DNA of 64,000 nucleotides, taken from NCBI GenBank assembly GCA_024228935.1, contig JAAESX010000320.1, forward strand, positions 1 through 64,000, read 5' to 3'. The notes below the pieces were generated by a model. That model was not told where the DNA came from. It saw nothing but the letters and a program-made list of their open reading frames with translations, and searched no databases. Source of the stretch: Pseudomonadota bacterium. Its GTDB lineage: Bacteria > Myxococcota_A > UBA796 > CAJQPC01. The translations under genes and the position numbers were made by a program. Below, piece after piece: positions 26,862-35,325 of this stretch. Within the stretch, counting starts at the first letter, position 1; every line of letters begins with the position of its first letter.

Positions 26862-28565
26862 CTACATCCGCTCGAGCGCCCGGATGCCGAGGAGCCCGAG
26901 CCCCTGCTCCAGCGTTCTGGCGGTGGCCTCGACCAGGCTCGTGCGACAGACCCGCGTGTCCCCTTCCGCGTCCAGCACCCGGTGCTCGGCGTAGAAGCGG
27001 TTGAGCGCCTTGGCCACCTGGAACAGGTAGTCGCAGAGCATGTTCGGGCGGTAGCTCGAGAGCGCCGTGTCGAAGACCTCGGGGAACTTCAGGAGCATCT
27101 TCGTGAGCTCACGCTCCAGCGGCTCGACGGGCGTGAACGCCGCGACCTCGCCGCTGAGCTCGCCCTTGCGCTGGATGCTGCGGCAGCGGGCCAGCGAGTA
27201 CATCAGGAACGGGGCCGTGTTCCCGTCCATCGCCAGCATCCGATCCCACTCGAAGGTGACGTTCGACTGCGGGTTCTGGGACAGGTCGGCGTAGCGCACG
27301 GCCCCGATGCCGACGGCCTCGGCGATGGCAGCGCGCTCCTCCTCGGGCAGATGCGAGCTGCTGTGATCGACGACGGCTCGGGCGCGGCTGACCGCCTCGT
27401 CGAGCAGGTCCTTCAGGCGGATGACGTTGCCCTTGCGCGAGGACATGGCGCCCTCGGGCAGCGACAACAGGCCGAACCACACGTGCTCGAGCATGCCGTC
27501 GGAGACCCAGCCGAGCTTCTTCGAGGCCGCGAAGAACTGACGGAAGTGCAGCTGCTGACGGGTGTCGGTGACGTAGAGCATCTTCACCGGCGCCCACTCG
27601 TCGAGCCGGAAGCGCACGGTGGCGAGGTCGGTCGTGCCGTAGAGCGCCGCGCCGTCGGCCTTGCGGATGAGCAGGGGGGTGTCGCCCAGGCCCTTGCCGT
27701 CCTTCTTGGTGAACGGCACGACGATGGCGCCCTTGGACTCCTCGGCGACGCCCTTGGCCAGGATGTCGTCGACCAGCGGCTGGAGCGCGTCGTTGTAGTG
27801 GCTCTCGCCGTAGGTCACGTCGAAGCGGATGTCCATCCGATCGTACAGGCCCTCGAACTCCTTCATCGAGACGTCGATGAAGCGTTTCCAGAGCCCGAGG
27901 TTCCGCTCGTCTCCCGCCTGGAGCCTGGCGGTCTCGACGCGGGCCTGGGCATTCATCGCGTCGTCCGCGTCCTGGGCGAACTTCACGTAGATGCGCTCGA
28001 GCTCGCCGATGGGATCGGCCTCGAACCCGGCCTCGTCGAGCCAGGCGTCCCAGGCGACGATGAGCTTGCCGAACTGCGTGCCCCAGTCGCCGATGTGGTT
28101 GTCCGCGACGACCTCGAACCCGGCGAACCGGTGCATCCGGTCCAGGGCGGCGCCGATGACCGTCGAGCGCAGGTGCCCGACATGCATGCGCTTGGCGACG
28201 TTGGGCGAGCTGTAGTCGATGACCACGCAGCCTTCGCGCTGTCCCACACCCAGGTGCTCGTCGGCACACTGCTCGGCCAGACCCGCGCCCAGGGCCGAGG
28301 CCGCGACGTGCAGGTTCAGGAAGCCCGGTCCGGCGATCTCGACCCGCTCGAGGGCGGGATGCTCCGACATCGACTCGGCGAGCTTCTGGGCGGCGTCACG
28401 CGGCTTCATCCGCGCGACCTTGGAGAGCCGGAAGGCGCAGTTCGACTGGTACTCCCCGTGCTCGGGGTTCCGCGTCGGCTGGACCGGATCGATCCGGACC
28501 TCGCCCCAACCGGCGGCGTCGACGGCCTCCTGGACCAGGGCCGTGAGCGTGTCGCTGAGCGCCAT
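26862..28565 (-). CDS. argS: Arginyl-tRNA synthetase
   Basis: The 567-residue class I synthetase charges tRNA-Arg. The N-terminal Add-1 domain precedes the catalytic core with HVGH (the HIGH motif, in SSPNVAKRMHVGHLRST) near residue 125. The nucleotide-binding loop later contains SSRKGN where KMSKS would be, as usual for ArgS. The helical anticodon-binding domain with the DALR region lies at the C-terminus and ends LGIRALERM. Length and order match the family. The gene stands alone and converges with the lipoprotein gene, four bases apart. Confidence 0.96.
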   Translation of the reverse strand: MALSDTLTALVQEAVDAAGWGEVRIDPVQPTRNPEHGEYQSNCAFRLSKVARMKPRDAAQKLAESMSEHPALERVEIAGPGFLNLHVAASALGAGLAEQCADEHLGVGQREGCVVIDYSSPNVAKRMHVGHLRSTVIGAALDRMHRFAGFEVVADNHIGDWGTQFGKLIVAWDAWLDEAGFEADPIGELERIYVKFAQDADDAMNAQARVETARLQAGDERNLGLWKRFIDVSMKEFEGLYDRMDIRFDVTYGESHYNDALQPLVDDILAKGVAEESKGAIVVPFTKKDGKGLGDTPLLIRKADGAALYGTTDLATVRFRLDEWAPVKMLYVTDTRQQLHFRQFFAASKKLGWVSDGMLEHVWFGLLSLPEGAMSSRKGNVIRLKDLLDEAVSRARAVVDHSSSHLPEEERAAIAEAVGIGAVRYADLSQNPQSNVTFEWDRMLAMDGNTAPFLMYSLARCRSIQRKGELSGEVAAFTPVEPLERELTKMLLKFPEVFDTALSSYRPNMLCDYLFQVAKALNRFYAEHRVLDAEGDTRVCRTSLVEATARTLEQGLGLLGIRALERM

Positions 28566-28591
28566 GTCGCACCTCGTGTGAGGCGCGCGAC

Positions 28592-29272
28592 CTAATGCCA
28601 GGATCGGCAGAGGTCCACGAGCTCGGCGAGGATCTCGTCGTTCGGGACCAGCGCTCCGGTGTTGTCGCCGCCCTGGTCCACGACGTCGAGAGCGACCGCG
28701 TCACAGCCCGGAGGCCCCTTCGCGCGGAGCGTCTTGTGGCTCAGCCGGCGGAGCCCCTCGACACAGGGGCGCTCGTCGAGCAGCGGCGAGCACCGCGCGT
28801 ACGAAGCGTCGATGCCCGCCTTGCGCGAGGCGAGGTGCCACTCCTCGTAGAACAGGACCGAGGCGTCCGGAGCCCGCGGGATGTCGTGCAGGTTCCCGAC
28901 GCCCGCCTCGGCCGCCGTCGGCTCGGACGAGGCCAGGGTGCGCGCCTGCGCTCGGATCAGGTGGAAGCTGCACTCCCGCGCGAACTGCGAGGCGTGGCAG
29001 GTCTCGATGCCAGCGCGAAGGTCGGTCTCGGCGAGCTGCTCGGCCAGCTGGAAGGTGCACTCGTCCTGCCACAGCGGCTCGGACAGCTCCCGGCACGCCT
29101 CGAGGCTCATGGCGCTGCGGCTCTCCAGGGCAGCGGTCGCGCACTCCCCTGCTCGCCCGGGCTGGAGCTCGGCGCACCCGTCGAGCGCCGCCTGCAGCGC
29201 GACCTCGGGGTCGACAGCCGCGGCGAACCGCTCGGCCTCGCTGGGCCCACCACATGCCAGGAGGATCCACAT
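28592..29272 (-). CDS. Cys-repeat lipoprotein
   Basis: The 226-residue protein begins MWILLAC, a six-residue signal before the lipidated Cys. ATG at 29272 overlaps the upstream stop (TGATG). The mature part is helical with three or four repeats of a Cys, 8-11 residues, then another Cys usually in an EC pair (GCAELQ..GEC, ACRELS..DEC, TCHASQ..REC, RCSPLL..PC). The spacing suggests stacked helical hairpins closed by disulfides. No named family was recognised. It is probably surface-exposed or periplasmic and co-translated with the flavin-reductase-like gene. Confidence 0.7.
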   Translation of the reverse strand: MWILLACGGPSEAERFAAAVDPEVALQAALDGCAELQPGRAGECATAALESRSAMSLEACRELSEPLWQDECTFQLAEQLAETDLRAGIETCHASQFARECSFHLIRAQARTLASSEPTAAEAGVGNLHDIPRAPDASVLFYEEWHLASRKAGIDASYARCSPLLDERPCVEGLRRLSHKTLRAKGPPGCDAVALDVVDQGGDNTGALVPNDEILAELVDLCRSWH

Positions 29273-29850
29273 CACGGCGTCGCCAGGAGCTCCCCCAGGA
29301 GCGCGTACTCGCCCCCCAGACGGGCCACGGGCTCCAGCGCGTCGACCGGGACGCGGCCGTCCACCAGCTCGACGCCGATCTCGTACGCCACGACCTCGAG
29401 GACCAGCAGGTGGGTGCTGCCCAGATCCGTGGCGGTGTGGAGCCGGCACTCCATCGCGACGCGGGCGCGCTCGGGGCGAGGTGCGTCGACGGCGACCCCA
29501 TCCACTGCCACCAGCTCGGCGGACTCGAACTCCGAGGCCTCCCGAGGGAGCGGCGCTGCTGTGGCGTGCATCGGCCCGAGCTCGCTCGCCGAGACGATGC
29601 TCACGGTGCAGTCGCGCCGGGCGAGCAGGTTCACGCAGGTGTCCTTGAGTGCACCGCGGCGCCCTCGCGCCACGCTGATCGCGATGAGCGGCGGATCCGA
29701 GCTCACGCCCATGAAGTACGAGAACGGCGCCAGGTTGTCGTGGCCGTCCTCGGACCGGGTGCCGACCCAGGCGATCGGCCGGGGGATCAGGAACGAGGTC
29801 ATCAGGAAGTAGGTGGCCCGCTTGTCCAGCGAGGCCGCTTCGATGCGCAT
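29272..29850 (-). CDS. Flavin reductase-like FMN-binding split-barrel protein
   Basis: The 192-residue protein matches the flavin reductase domain: LIPRPIAWVGTRSEDGHDNLAPFSYF near residues 21-47, then DPPLIAISV and KDT..N. Members bind FMN and reduce flavins with NAD(P)H, or act as flavoproteins of unknown substrate. No partner monooxygenase is close by. ATG start at 29850. It is divergent from the small coiled-coil lipoprotein, 18 bp away. Confidence 0.88.
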   Translation of the reverse strand: MRIEAASLDKRATYFLMTSFLIPRPIAWVGTRSEDGHDNLAPFSYFMGVSSDPPLIAISVARGRRGALKDTCVNLLARRDCTVSIVSASELGPMHATAAPLPREASEFESAELVAVDGVAVDAPRPERARVAMECRLHTATDLGSTHLLVLEVVAYEIGVELVDGRVPVDALEPVARLGGEYALLGELLATP

Positions 29851-29868
29851 CAGGGGTACCCTCGGTCC

Positions 29869-30159
29869 GTGATCTGGCTCCTCCTATCGTGTGGCGAAGC
29901 GGACCCGCAGGGGCCTGCGACGGCCGGCTCGCCCGCGGCGGTCTCGCTCGAGGAGCTGGCCGAGGTCCGGCAAGCCTCGGCCGACATCGAAGAGCCGATG
30001 GTGCGAGTCCAGGCGCTGCTCGTGGAGCTGAGGGAGGAAACGCGCGACCGGGACGAGGTCCTGGCCGAGGTCGAGCTCGAGCTCGAGCGTGCCCGGGATG
30101 CGGACGCGCGCATGCAGGCCGCACTGGACCGTTCCGAAGCGGCGCTTGATGCCCCTTGA
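29869..30159 (+). CDS. Small coiled-coil lipoprotein
   Basis: The 96-residue protein starts at a GTG (29869) with the minimal signal MIWLLLSC, then a short Ala/Gly/Pro stretch. Residues about 27-95 form a continuous helix rich in Glu, Leu, Val, Ala and Arg with heptad-like spacing (VRVQALLVELREE, EVELELERARD, MQAALDRSEAAL). The plan resembles small Lpp-like tethers, but it lacks the C-terminal Lys that would attach to peptidoglycan. It is short enough to be missed and has a close twin signal in the gene at 22133. Confidence 0.65.
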   Translation: MIWLLLSCGEADPQGPATAGSPAAVSLEELAEVRQASADIEEPMVRVQALLVELREETRDRDEVLAEVELELERARDADARMQAALDRSEAALDAP

Positions 30160-30224
30160 CGGCCCGGTCTATGGTGCGCGTCGACCCTGAGACGCGCAGC
30201 GAACCTGTCGCAACGGAGACTCTC

Positions 30225-30773
30225 ATGCACACCGCCCTCTTCGGCCTGCTCGCCGTCTTCTCCCTCGCCGGCTGCGGCGACAAGGACCCCGCTGTCGACA
30301 GCGCCGACGAAGCCGACGCCGACACGGACACCGACGCGGACTCCGACTCGGACTCCGACACCGACGCGGACTCCGACACGGACGCCGACTCGGACGCCGA
30401 CGCCGACGCCGACGCCGACTCGGACGCCGACTCGGACGCCGACTCGGACGCCGACGCCGACACCGATGTCAGCTACACCGACATCCAGGCGATCTGGGAC
30501 GCGAGCTGCTCGCCGTGCCACATCAGCAACAGCAGCGGCGGTCTCTCCCTGGCCGACCCCAGCCACGCCAACATCGTCGATGTCGAGTCGAGCGTCACGG
30601 GCGTGGACTACGTCGAGCCGGGCAACGTCCCGAACAGCTACCTCTGGCGCAAGATCGAGGGCACCCACACCGACCTGGGCGGCTCGGGCGACCAGATGCC
30701 GAAGGGCGGCTCGCTCTCGAGCGACGACATGACGCTCATCGACGCGTGGATCCAGGCCGGCGCGTCCGAGTGA
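30225..30773 (+). CDS. Asp-tethered monoheme cytochrome c-like lipoprotein
   Basis: The 182-residue protein has a lipobox Cys17 followed by GDKD, an (Asp-X) tether of 26 pairs (residues 30-81), then a cytochrome c-like domain. Heme motif CSPCH lies at 95-99. The domain resembles the cytochrome modules of planctomycete and myxobacterial surface proteins (GGLSLADPSHANI, VEPGNVPNSYLWRKIEGTH, QMPKGGSLSSDD, IDAWIQAGA). Met in QMPKGG is the probable distal ligand. It may carry electrons at the outer surface. The gene is followed 55 bp downstream by a close paralogue. Confidence 0.82.
   Translation: MHTALFGLLAVFSLAGCGDKDPAVDSADEADADTDTDADSDSDSDTDADSDTDADSDADADADADSDADSDADSDADADTDVSYTDIQAIWDASCSPCHISNSSGGLSLADPSHANIVDVESSVTGVDYVEPGNVPNSYLWRKIEGTHTDLGGSGDQMPKGGSLSSDDMTLIDAWIQAGASE
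30312..30467 (+). repeat. Long (Asp-X)26 coding repeat
   Basis: Twenty-six X-Asp dipeptides in a row (X is Ala, Ser or Thr) are encoded by GC-rich six-base units. This is the longest such tract in the window. It separates the lipid anchor from the heme domain by 52 residues. Confidence 0.9.
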
Positions 30774-30828
30774 CCGGCGAGTGGATCGAGCAGGGCGCGA
30801 ACAACTGAGTCTCTTGGAGGAGACCCCG

Positions 30829-31221
30829 ATGAAGAACATGATGTGGGCCACGGCTCTGATGGGCCTCGTGGCCTGTGGTGACAAGGACGAGCCGACCGAC
30901 TCCGGCGATGACGGGGTGACCAGCGCGGATGTGCAGGCCATCGCGGACGCCTCGTGCGGCGAGGGCTGCCACACCGCCGGCGCCAGCAGCGGAGACCTGG
31001 CCCTGGACGACGTGAACACGTCTGTCGGAGCCGCCTCGACCGTCGAGGGCATGAACCAGATCGAGGCCGGCAGCACGGACGACAGCTACCTCTGGCACAA
31101 GCTCGAGGGCACGCACGAGGACGTGGGCGGGACCGGCAGCGCGATGCCGATCGGACCGGCGCTGTCCGACGAGGACACCACGACCATCGAGACGTGGATC
31201 CTCGAAGGCGCCGTCGAGTAG
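30829..31221 (+). CDS. Cytochrome c-like lipoprotein with CX3CH motif
   Basis: The 130-residue paralogue of the preceding gene has lipobox Cys16 then GDKD, but almost no Asp tether. The domain is the same (ALSDEDTTTIETWILEGA at the end; possible distal Met in AMPIG). The heme motif reads CGEGCH at 43-48: three residues rather than two lie between the Cys pair. The codons are TGC GGC GAG GGC TGC CAC, so the extra residue is real in this sequence. CX3CH sites are rare and could bind heme covalently or not at all. GGAGG lies eight bases before the ATG. Confidence 0.8.
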   Translation: MKNMMWATALMGLVACGDKDEPTDSGDDGVTSADVQAIADASCGEGCHTAGASSGDLALDDVNTSVGAASTVEGMNQIEAGSTDDSYLWHKLEGTHEDVGGTGSAMPIGPALSDEDTTTIETWILEGAVE

Positions 31222-31225
31222 CTCG

Positions 31226-31879
31226 CTACATCAGCCCGTCGAGCGCGTTCCTCACGCGCTCGGCGTGCTTGACCAGGTGATGGGCCTTCAAGCGGCTCAT
31301 CCGATCGTCGGAGTCCGGCGCGGTGCCCGCGATGTGCACGTGTCGGACCCCCTCGACGGTCGACTCCGCAGAGCTGAGGTTCTCGCCGCCCATCGGGCCG
31401 AGGGTCACCAGCGCGTGCGTGCTGTCCAGCGGCACGCTCGGGACGCCCAGGTAGGCGTCCAGGGACTCCGCGGCGCACAGGACCACGGTCCTCTCGGGCC
31501 GCTCGACGGTGTCGAAGGTCTTCGCGACGCTGACGAGGACCGCGACCGGCGCCATGCTGCGGGCCGCGCCGATGCGCTCGTCCAGTGCCACGACGACGAC
31601 AGCGTCCGTGTTGGCACCATCGATCTGCCCGCAGGTGACCGGCCCCTCGCGGGTGTAGCTCGAGCCGAACCCGGGCAGGGTGTGCATCTCCTGGAGGCGA
31701 CGCTCGATGCGCGCCGCCCCTTCTCCGGCGACCTTCGGGTCCGTCCGGTCGCCGAGCTGGTCGAGCTGGAACAGGTCGCGACGGATGTCCTCCTCGGACA
31801 GGGCGTTGCTCCCTCCCTTGGGCAGCTCGATGCGCAGCTGCTCGGCGGGACAGGCGAGGAGCGACCACAGGACTAGCAT
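31226..31879 (-). CDS. Lipoprotein distantly like M28 peptidases
   Basis: The 217-residue protein has a nine-residue signal before Cys10. Its layout (an N-terminal helix with LGDRTDPKVAGEGAARIERRLQEM, then strands VVVVALDE, APVAVLVSVAKTF, RTVVLCAAESLDAYLG) recalls the M28 zinc aminopeptidase fold. The usual His-x-Asp and Glu-Glu metal ligands are not evident, so it is probably not an active peptidase. The resemblance is by eye and weak. Its start overlaps the methyltransferase stop by seven bases. Confidence 0.55.
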   Translation of the reverse strand: MLVLWSLLACPAEQLRIELPKGGSNALSEEDIRRDLFQLDQLGDRTDPKVAGEGAARIERRLQEMHTLPGFGSSYTREGPVTCGQIDGANTDAVVVVALDERIGAARSMAPVAVLVSVAKTFDTVERPERTVVLCAAESLDAYLGVPSVPLDSTHALVTLGPMGGENLSSAESTVEGVRHVHIAGTAPDSDDRMSRLKAHHLVKHAERVRNALDGLM

Positions 31880-33135
31880 CGGTAGGCCTCGCGGACGGCG
31901 GCATCGACCCCGTCCTGGTCCGACGCTCGCGCCGCCTCGGCCACCCGCGACAGGTCGCCGACGGGCCACGGCAGTCGGTGCAGCTCGACCGCCTTCACGC
32001 GCGGCGCCGGGAACCGCGGGCCGTACCAGCTGCTCACCAGCGAGCTGTTCAGAAGCCCGCACAGCGCCCAGACGTCCTCGGCCCCCTGGCTGACGTAGCA
32101 GGAGTCCAGCGGGTAGCGGCGCTCGGTGTCCACCGCGCAGCGAAGGCGTCCCCCACTCGTTCCGGCGAGCACCACCTTCTCGGGCACGTCGAAGAGCGCG
32201 CGGGACTTGGGAGCGACGTAGGGGCGGCGGTCGAGCATCTCGCGAGGACGGTACCGGAGCCACTCGGCGGACGGATCGAAGCGGAACCGGTGGACCTGCT
32301 TGCCCCGACAGGTCCGCACGTCGCCGATGGCCGGCGGGCCGTCGTGAACGAACTCGCTGTAGGACCCGCAGACAACGCCCATGCGCAGCTGGAGTCGGTC
32401 GCCGAGGAGTCCGTCCCCTTCGAGGTCCACAGTGTCGACGAGTGGGTAGACGCCGTCGACGCGACGAAGCGGACGCACATCGTGGAGGCCAGCCCGATCG
32501 AGGCGGGCGAGGCGCTGGCGTCCATCGGGCCGGCAGACGAGCGCCACGCAGCCGACGGTGGCCGTGAACGCGTCCCTGGGGACCGGGGCGACCAGATCGA
32601 TGCGCGGCTCGAGCAGGTCGCGGAACGCCTCGTACGACGCCAGCGACAGCCAGGTGTCGCCCAGGACGATGGCCACCGAGGGGGCCAGCTCGAGCATCCG
32701 CTCGGTGAACGGCGCGTACAGATCGACCTTGTCCGTGGCCGAAGCGAAGCACTCCCACACGTGCGCCCGGGTGTCCGCATCCAGGTGCTGCGGGCGGATG
32801 AACGGCGGGTTGCCGACGACCCAGTCCGCCACGTTCCGCTCGTCCCCGGTCAGCGCCGACCGACAGACCAGCTCGGCACGATCTCCGAGGCGTTCCCTGG
32901 CCGCGGCGACCGCCTGCGGTGCGATGTCCCAGCCGATGAGCTCGAGCGCGGGGTTCCGGCGATGGACGGCCTCGAGCCAGCGCCCATCCCCGCAGGCCGG
33001 ATCCAGGACGGTCCCTTGGGCGGGGAGCTCCACCGTGTCCAGCACGGCCTCGACGAGCCAATCCGGCGTGGGCCACTGCCCCAGCTTCCGGGGCTCGGTG
33101 ACCCAGCCAGCGCGAGAGCTAATCGAGGTACCCAT
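31873..33135 (-). CDS. Orphan N6-adenine DNA methyltransferase with recognition domain
   Basis: The 420-residue enzyme has SAM motif I LDPACGDGRWLEA (about residues 43-55), then NPPF in VVGNPPFIRP near residue 110, the catalytic motif of N6-adenine methylases. The C-terminal half (after residue 220) resembles TaqI/Eco57I-type target-recognition regions, ending with a LLNSSLVSSWY segment common in type IIG enzymes. No nuclease domain or restriction gene accompanies it, so it probably acts as a solitary modification enzyme. It overlaps the SDR gene by 17 bases and the following lipoprotein by seven. A modification target other than DNA cannot be excluded. Confidence 0.82.
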   Translation of the reverse strand: MGTSISSRAGWVTEPRKLGQWPTPDWLVEAVLDTVELPAQGTVLDPACGDGRWLEAVHRRNPALELIGWDIAPQAVAAARERLGDRAELVCRSALTGDERNVADWVVGNPPFIRPQHLDADTRAHVWECFASATDKVDLYAPFTERMLELAPSVAIVLGDTWLSLASYEAFRDLLEPRIDLVAPVPRDAFTATVGCVALVCRPDGRQRLARLDRAGLHDVRPLRRVDGVYPLVDTVDLEGDGLLGDRLQLRMGVVCGSYSEFVHDGPPAIGDVRTCRGKQVHRFRFDPSAEWLRYRPREMLDRRPYVAPKSRALFDVPEKVVLAGTSGGRLRCAVDTERRYPLDSCYVSQGAEDVWALCGLLNSSLVSSWYGPRFPAPRVKAVELHRLPWPVGDLSRVAEAARASDQDGVDAAVREAYRC

Positions 33136-34129
33136 GGTCCATGAACCAGCGGTAGGCCTTCTCGACGGCGACGTTCAGCGGCGTCCGAGGGACACCGAGC
33201 TCGTTCACCGCGCGATCTCCGGTCCGGTACCGACCCTTGCCCATCGAGCGCAGGACGTGTCGGTCCATGCCCGCGAAGGCGTGGGCATCGAACCGACTGC
33301 CGATGGCGCCGACGATGCCGACCAGCTCGGCGGCGCGACGCGGGAGCGGGATCAGCGGGCCGCGGCGACCCACGACGTCCCCGATGATGCCCATGAAGTC
33401 GCGGTAGCTGTGGTTCTCGTTTCCGAGCAGGTAGCGCCGACCGGGCTGGCCCTTCTCCATCGCCAGGATGTGACCCAGAGCGCAGTCGTCCGCGTCCTGG
33501 AAGCACTTACCGCCCTTCGGGTAGATGGGCACCCAGCGCTTGGCCATCGTCAGGACCAGCATCCCGCTGGTCGGCTTGATGTCCCAGGCCCCGATGATGA
33601 AGTCGGGGTTCACGATGACCGTCTCCAGGCCACGGTCGACGTACGTCCGGACCAGGTCCTCGCTGTCCTTCTTGGAGTCGTGGTACCACCGCAGCGGCCC
33701 GTCCCGGCCGTAGAGAGCGTCCAGGTCCGGCATCGGGGAGTCCTCGTCTCCGGGCGCGTCGAGCGAGCCGAAGCCCACGGTCACGCTGGACGAGCAGAGC
33801 AGCAGCCGCCGGATGCCCACGGCCAGGCCGGCGTCACAGAGGTTGCGCGTGCCCTCGACGTGGACCGCGTTCATCAGGTCCTTGCCACTCGGCGAGGGGT
33901 CGAAGACGCCCGCCAGGTGGTAGACGTCGTCGATCCCATCGAGGAGCCGCTTGAGCCCCTCGACGTCCGAGAGCGGGGTCTGGTCCGTCGTGATCGGCAG
34001 CCCGTCGAGGCAGAGCCCCGGAGAGGACTTCCGCGTCAGGCAGACCACCTCGTGGCCGCGATCGACCAGATGCCGGGCGACGTTGGCTCCGATGAAGCCC
34101 GTGCCGCCCGTGAGCAGGACCTTGCTCAC
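33119..34129 (-). CDS. NAD(P)-dependent SDR epimerase/reductase (dihydroflavonol reductase-like)
   Basis: The 336-residue extended SDR protein has the nucleotide-binding motif TGGTGFIGANV at residues 7-17, an YHLAGVFD segment, Ser-rich LLLCSSSVTVG, and the catalytic YHDSK (Tyr and Lys). It is closest in type to dihydroflavonol-4-reductase or 3-beta-HSD-like enzymes. The substrate is unknown. GTG start overlaps the acyl-CoA dehydrogenase stop (GTGA), so the two are co-translated and may act on one lipid or polyketide intermediate. Confidence 0.88.
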   Translation of the reverse strand: MSKVLLTGGTGFIGANVARHLVDRGHEVVCLTRKSSPGLCLDGLPITTDQTPLSDVEGLKRLLDGIDDVYHLAGVFDPSPSGKDLMNAVHVEGTRNLCDAGLAVGIRRLLLCSSSVTVGFGSLDAPGDEDSPMPDLDALYGRDGPLRWYHDSKKDSEDLVRTYVDRGLETVIVNPDFIIGAWDIKPTSGMLVLTMAKRWVPIYPKGGKCFQDADDCALGHILAMEKGQPGRRYLLGNENHSYRDFMGIIGDVVGRRGPLIPLPRRAAELVGIVGAIGSRFDAHAFAGMDRHVLRSMGKGRYRTGDRAVNELGVPRTPLNVAVEKAYRWFMDHGYLD

Positions 34130-35277
34130 CGGCGCGAGAACATCTCGCGACCGATGATGAGGCGCTGGATCTGCGAGGTTCCCTCGTAGATCTGGAAGAT
34201 CTTGGCGTCCCGCATCAGCTTCTCGACGGGGTACTCCTTGCTGTAGCCGTAGCCACCGAAGACCTGGACCGCGTCGGTCGAGATCTTCATGGCCATGTCG
34301 GCACAGAAGGCCTTGGCGATGGAGCTCTCCATCGTGTTCCGCAGGCCCGCGTCCTTCTTCCAGGCGGCGTTCCAGCAGAGCAGGCGGCCGGCCTCGATGT
34401 TCATCTTCATCTCGGCGAGCATGAAGGCGATGGACTGGTGGGCGACGATCGGCTTGCCGAAGGTCTTCCGCTCGGTGGCGTACTTGGCGGCGTGCTCCAT
34501 CGCGGCGCGGGCGAGGCCGACCGCGGCGCTGGCGACGGCCGGGCGCGTGTAGTCGAAGGCGGCCATGGCGAGCTTCCAGCCGTCACCGACCTTGCCGACG
34601 ACGTTGGCGTCCGGGACCTCGACGTCCTCGAACGTGATGGCGCGCGTGTCGGACGCGCGCTGGCCCATGTTGATCTCCTTCTTGTTCACCGTGACGCCAG
34701 CCCAGCCGGCCTCGACGATGAACGCCGTCATGCCGCCACGGGCCTTCTTGTCCGGGTCGGTCAGCGCGACGACGAAGAACCAGTCCGCCACACCGGCGTT
34801 GGTGATCCACATCTTGTTGCCGTTGAGGATCCACTTGTCGCCCTTCTTGACGGCGGTGGTCTTCAGCGCCTGGACGTCCGAGCCGGCACCGGGCTCGGTG
34901 ACCGCGTAGGCGCACAGGCTGTAGTTCTCCATCATCGGCGTCAGGTACTTGGCGCGCAGCTCGGGGCTGCCTCCGAGGATGACCGGCTGCTGGGCGAGGC
35001 CGTTGGCCTCCATCGCGGTGCCGATGCCGGTGCAGCCCCAGGCGAGCTCCTCGGCGATGAGGATGCCGTCGAGCGCGCCCAGGCCGAGTCCGTCGTTGTC
35101 CTCGCCGATGTGGGTGTTCATCAGGCCGTACTCGTGGGCCTGCTTGAGCACCTCGTGCGGGTACTCGCCGGTCTCGTCGTGGTGCGGGGCGGCGGGGCGG
35201 ATGACGTCGCGGGCGAACTCGTGGGCGAGCTGCTGGAGCGACTCCTGCTCTTCGGTGAGCTGGAAGCTGACGGACAT
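34126..35277 (-). CDS. Acyl-CoA dehydrogenase
   Basis: The 383-residue flavoenzyme oxidises acyl-CoA to the 2-enoyl form and passes electrons to ETF. Motifs: YAVTEPGAGSD (FAD and substrate site), TNAGVADWFFV, and the C-terminal QVFGGYGY and IYEGTSQIQR, whose Glu is the catalytic base in short- and medium-chain enzymes. Length is typical. ATG at 35277 with GGAGA upstream is chosen since homology starts there; the frame upstream is antisense to the next gene. ETF genes are not in the window. Confidence 0.95.
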   Translation of the reverse strand: MSVSFQLTEEQESLQQLAHEFARDVIRPAAPHHDETGEYPHEVLKQAHEYGLMNTHIGEDNDGLGLGALDGILIAEELAWGCTGIGTAMEANGLAQQPVILGGSPELRAKYLTPMMENYSLCAYAVTEPGAGSDVQALKTTAVKKGDKWILNGNKMWITNAGVADWFFVVALTDPDKKARGGMTAFIVEAGWAGVTVNKKEINMGQRASDTRAITFEDVEVPDANVVGKVGDGWKLAMAAFDYTRPAVASAAVGLARAAMEHAAKYATERKTFGKPIVAHQSIAFMLAEMKMNIEAGRLLCWNAAWKKDAGLRNTMESSIAKAFCADMAMKISTDAVQVFGGYGYSKEYPVEKLMRDAKIFQIYEGTSQIQRLIIGREMFSRR

Positions 35278-35325
35278 GAAGGTCTCCGAGATGGGGGTCC
35301 TGGCCGCGGAATGTAGTGTGTCGCC

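Noticed and set aside
30312..30467. A CRISPR-like or minisatellite array
   Set aside because: The tract has six-base units without spacers and codes for the Asp-X tether in frame.
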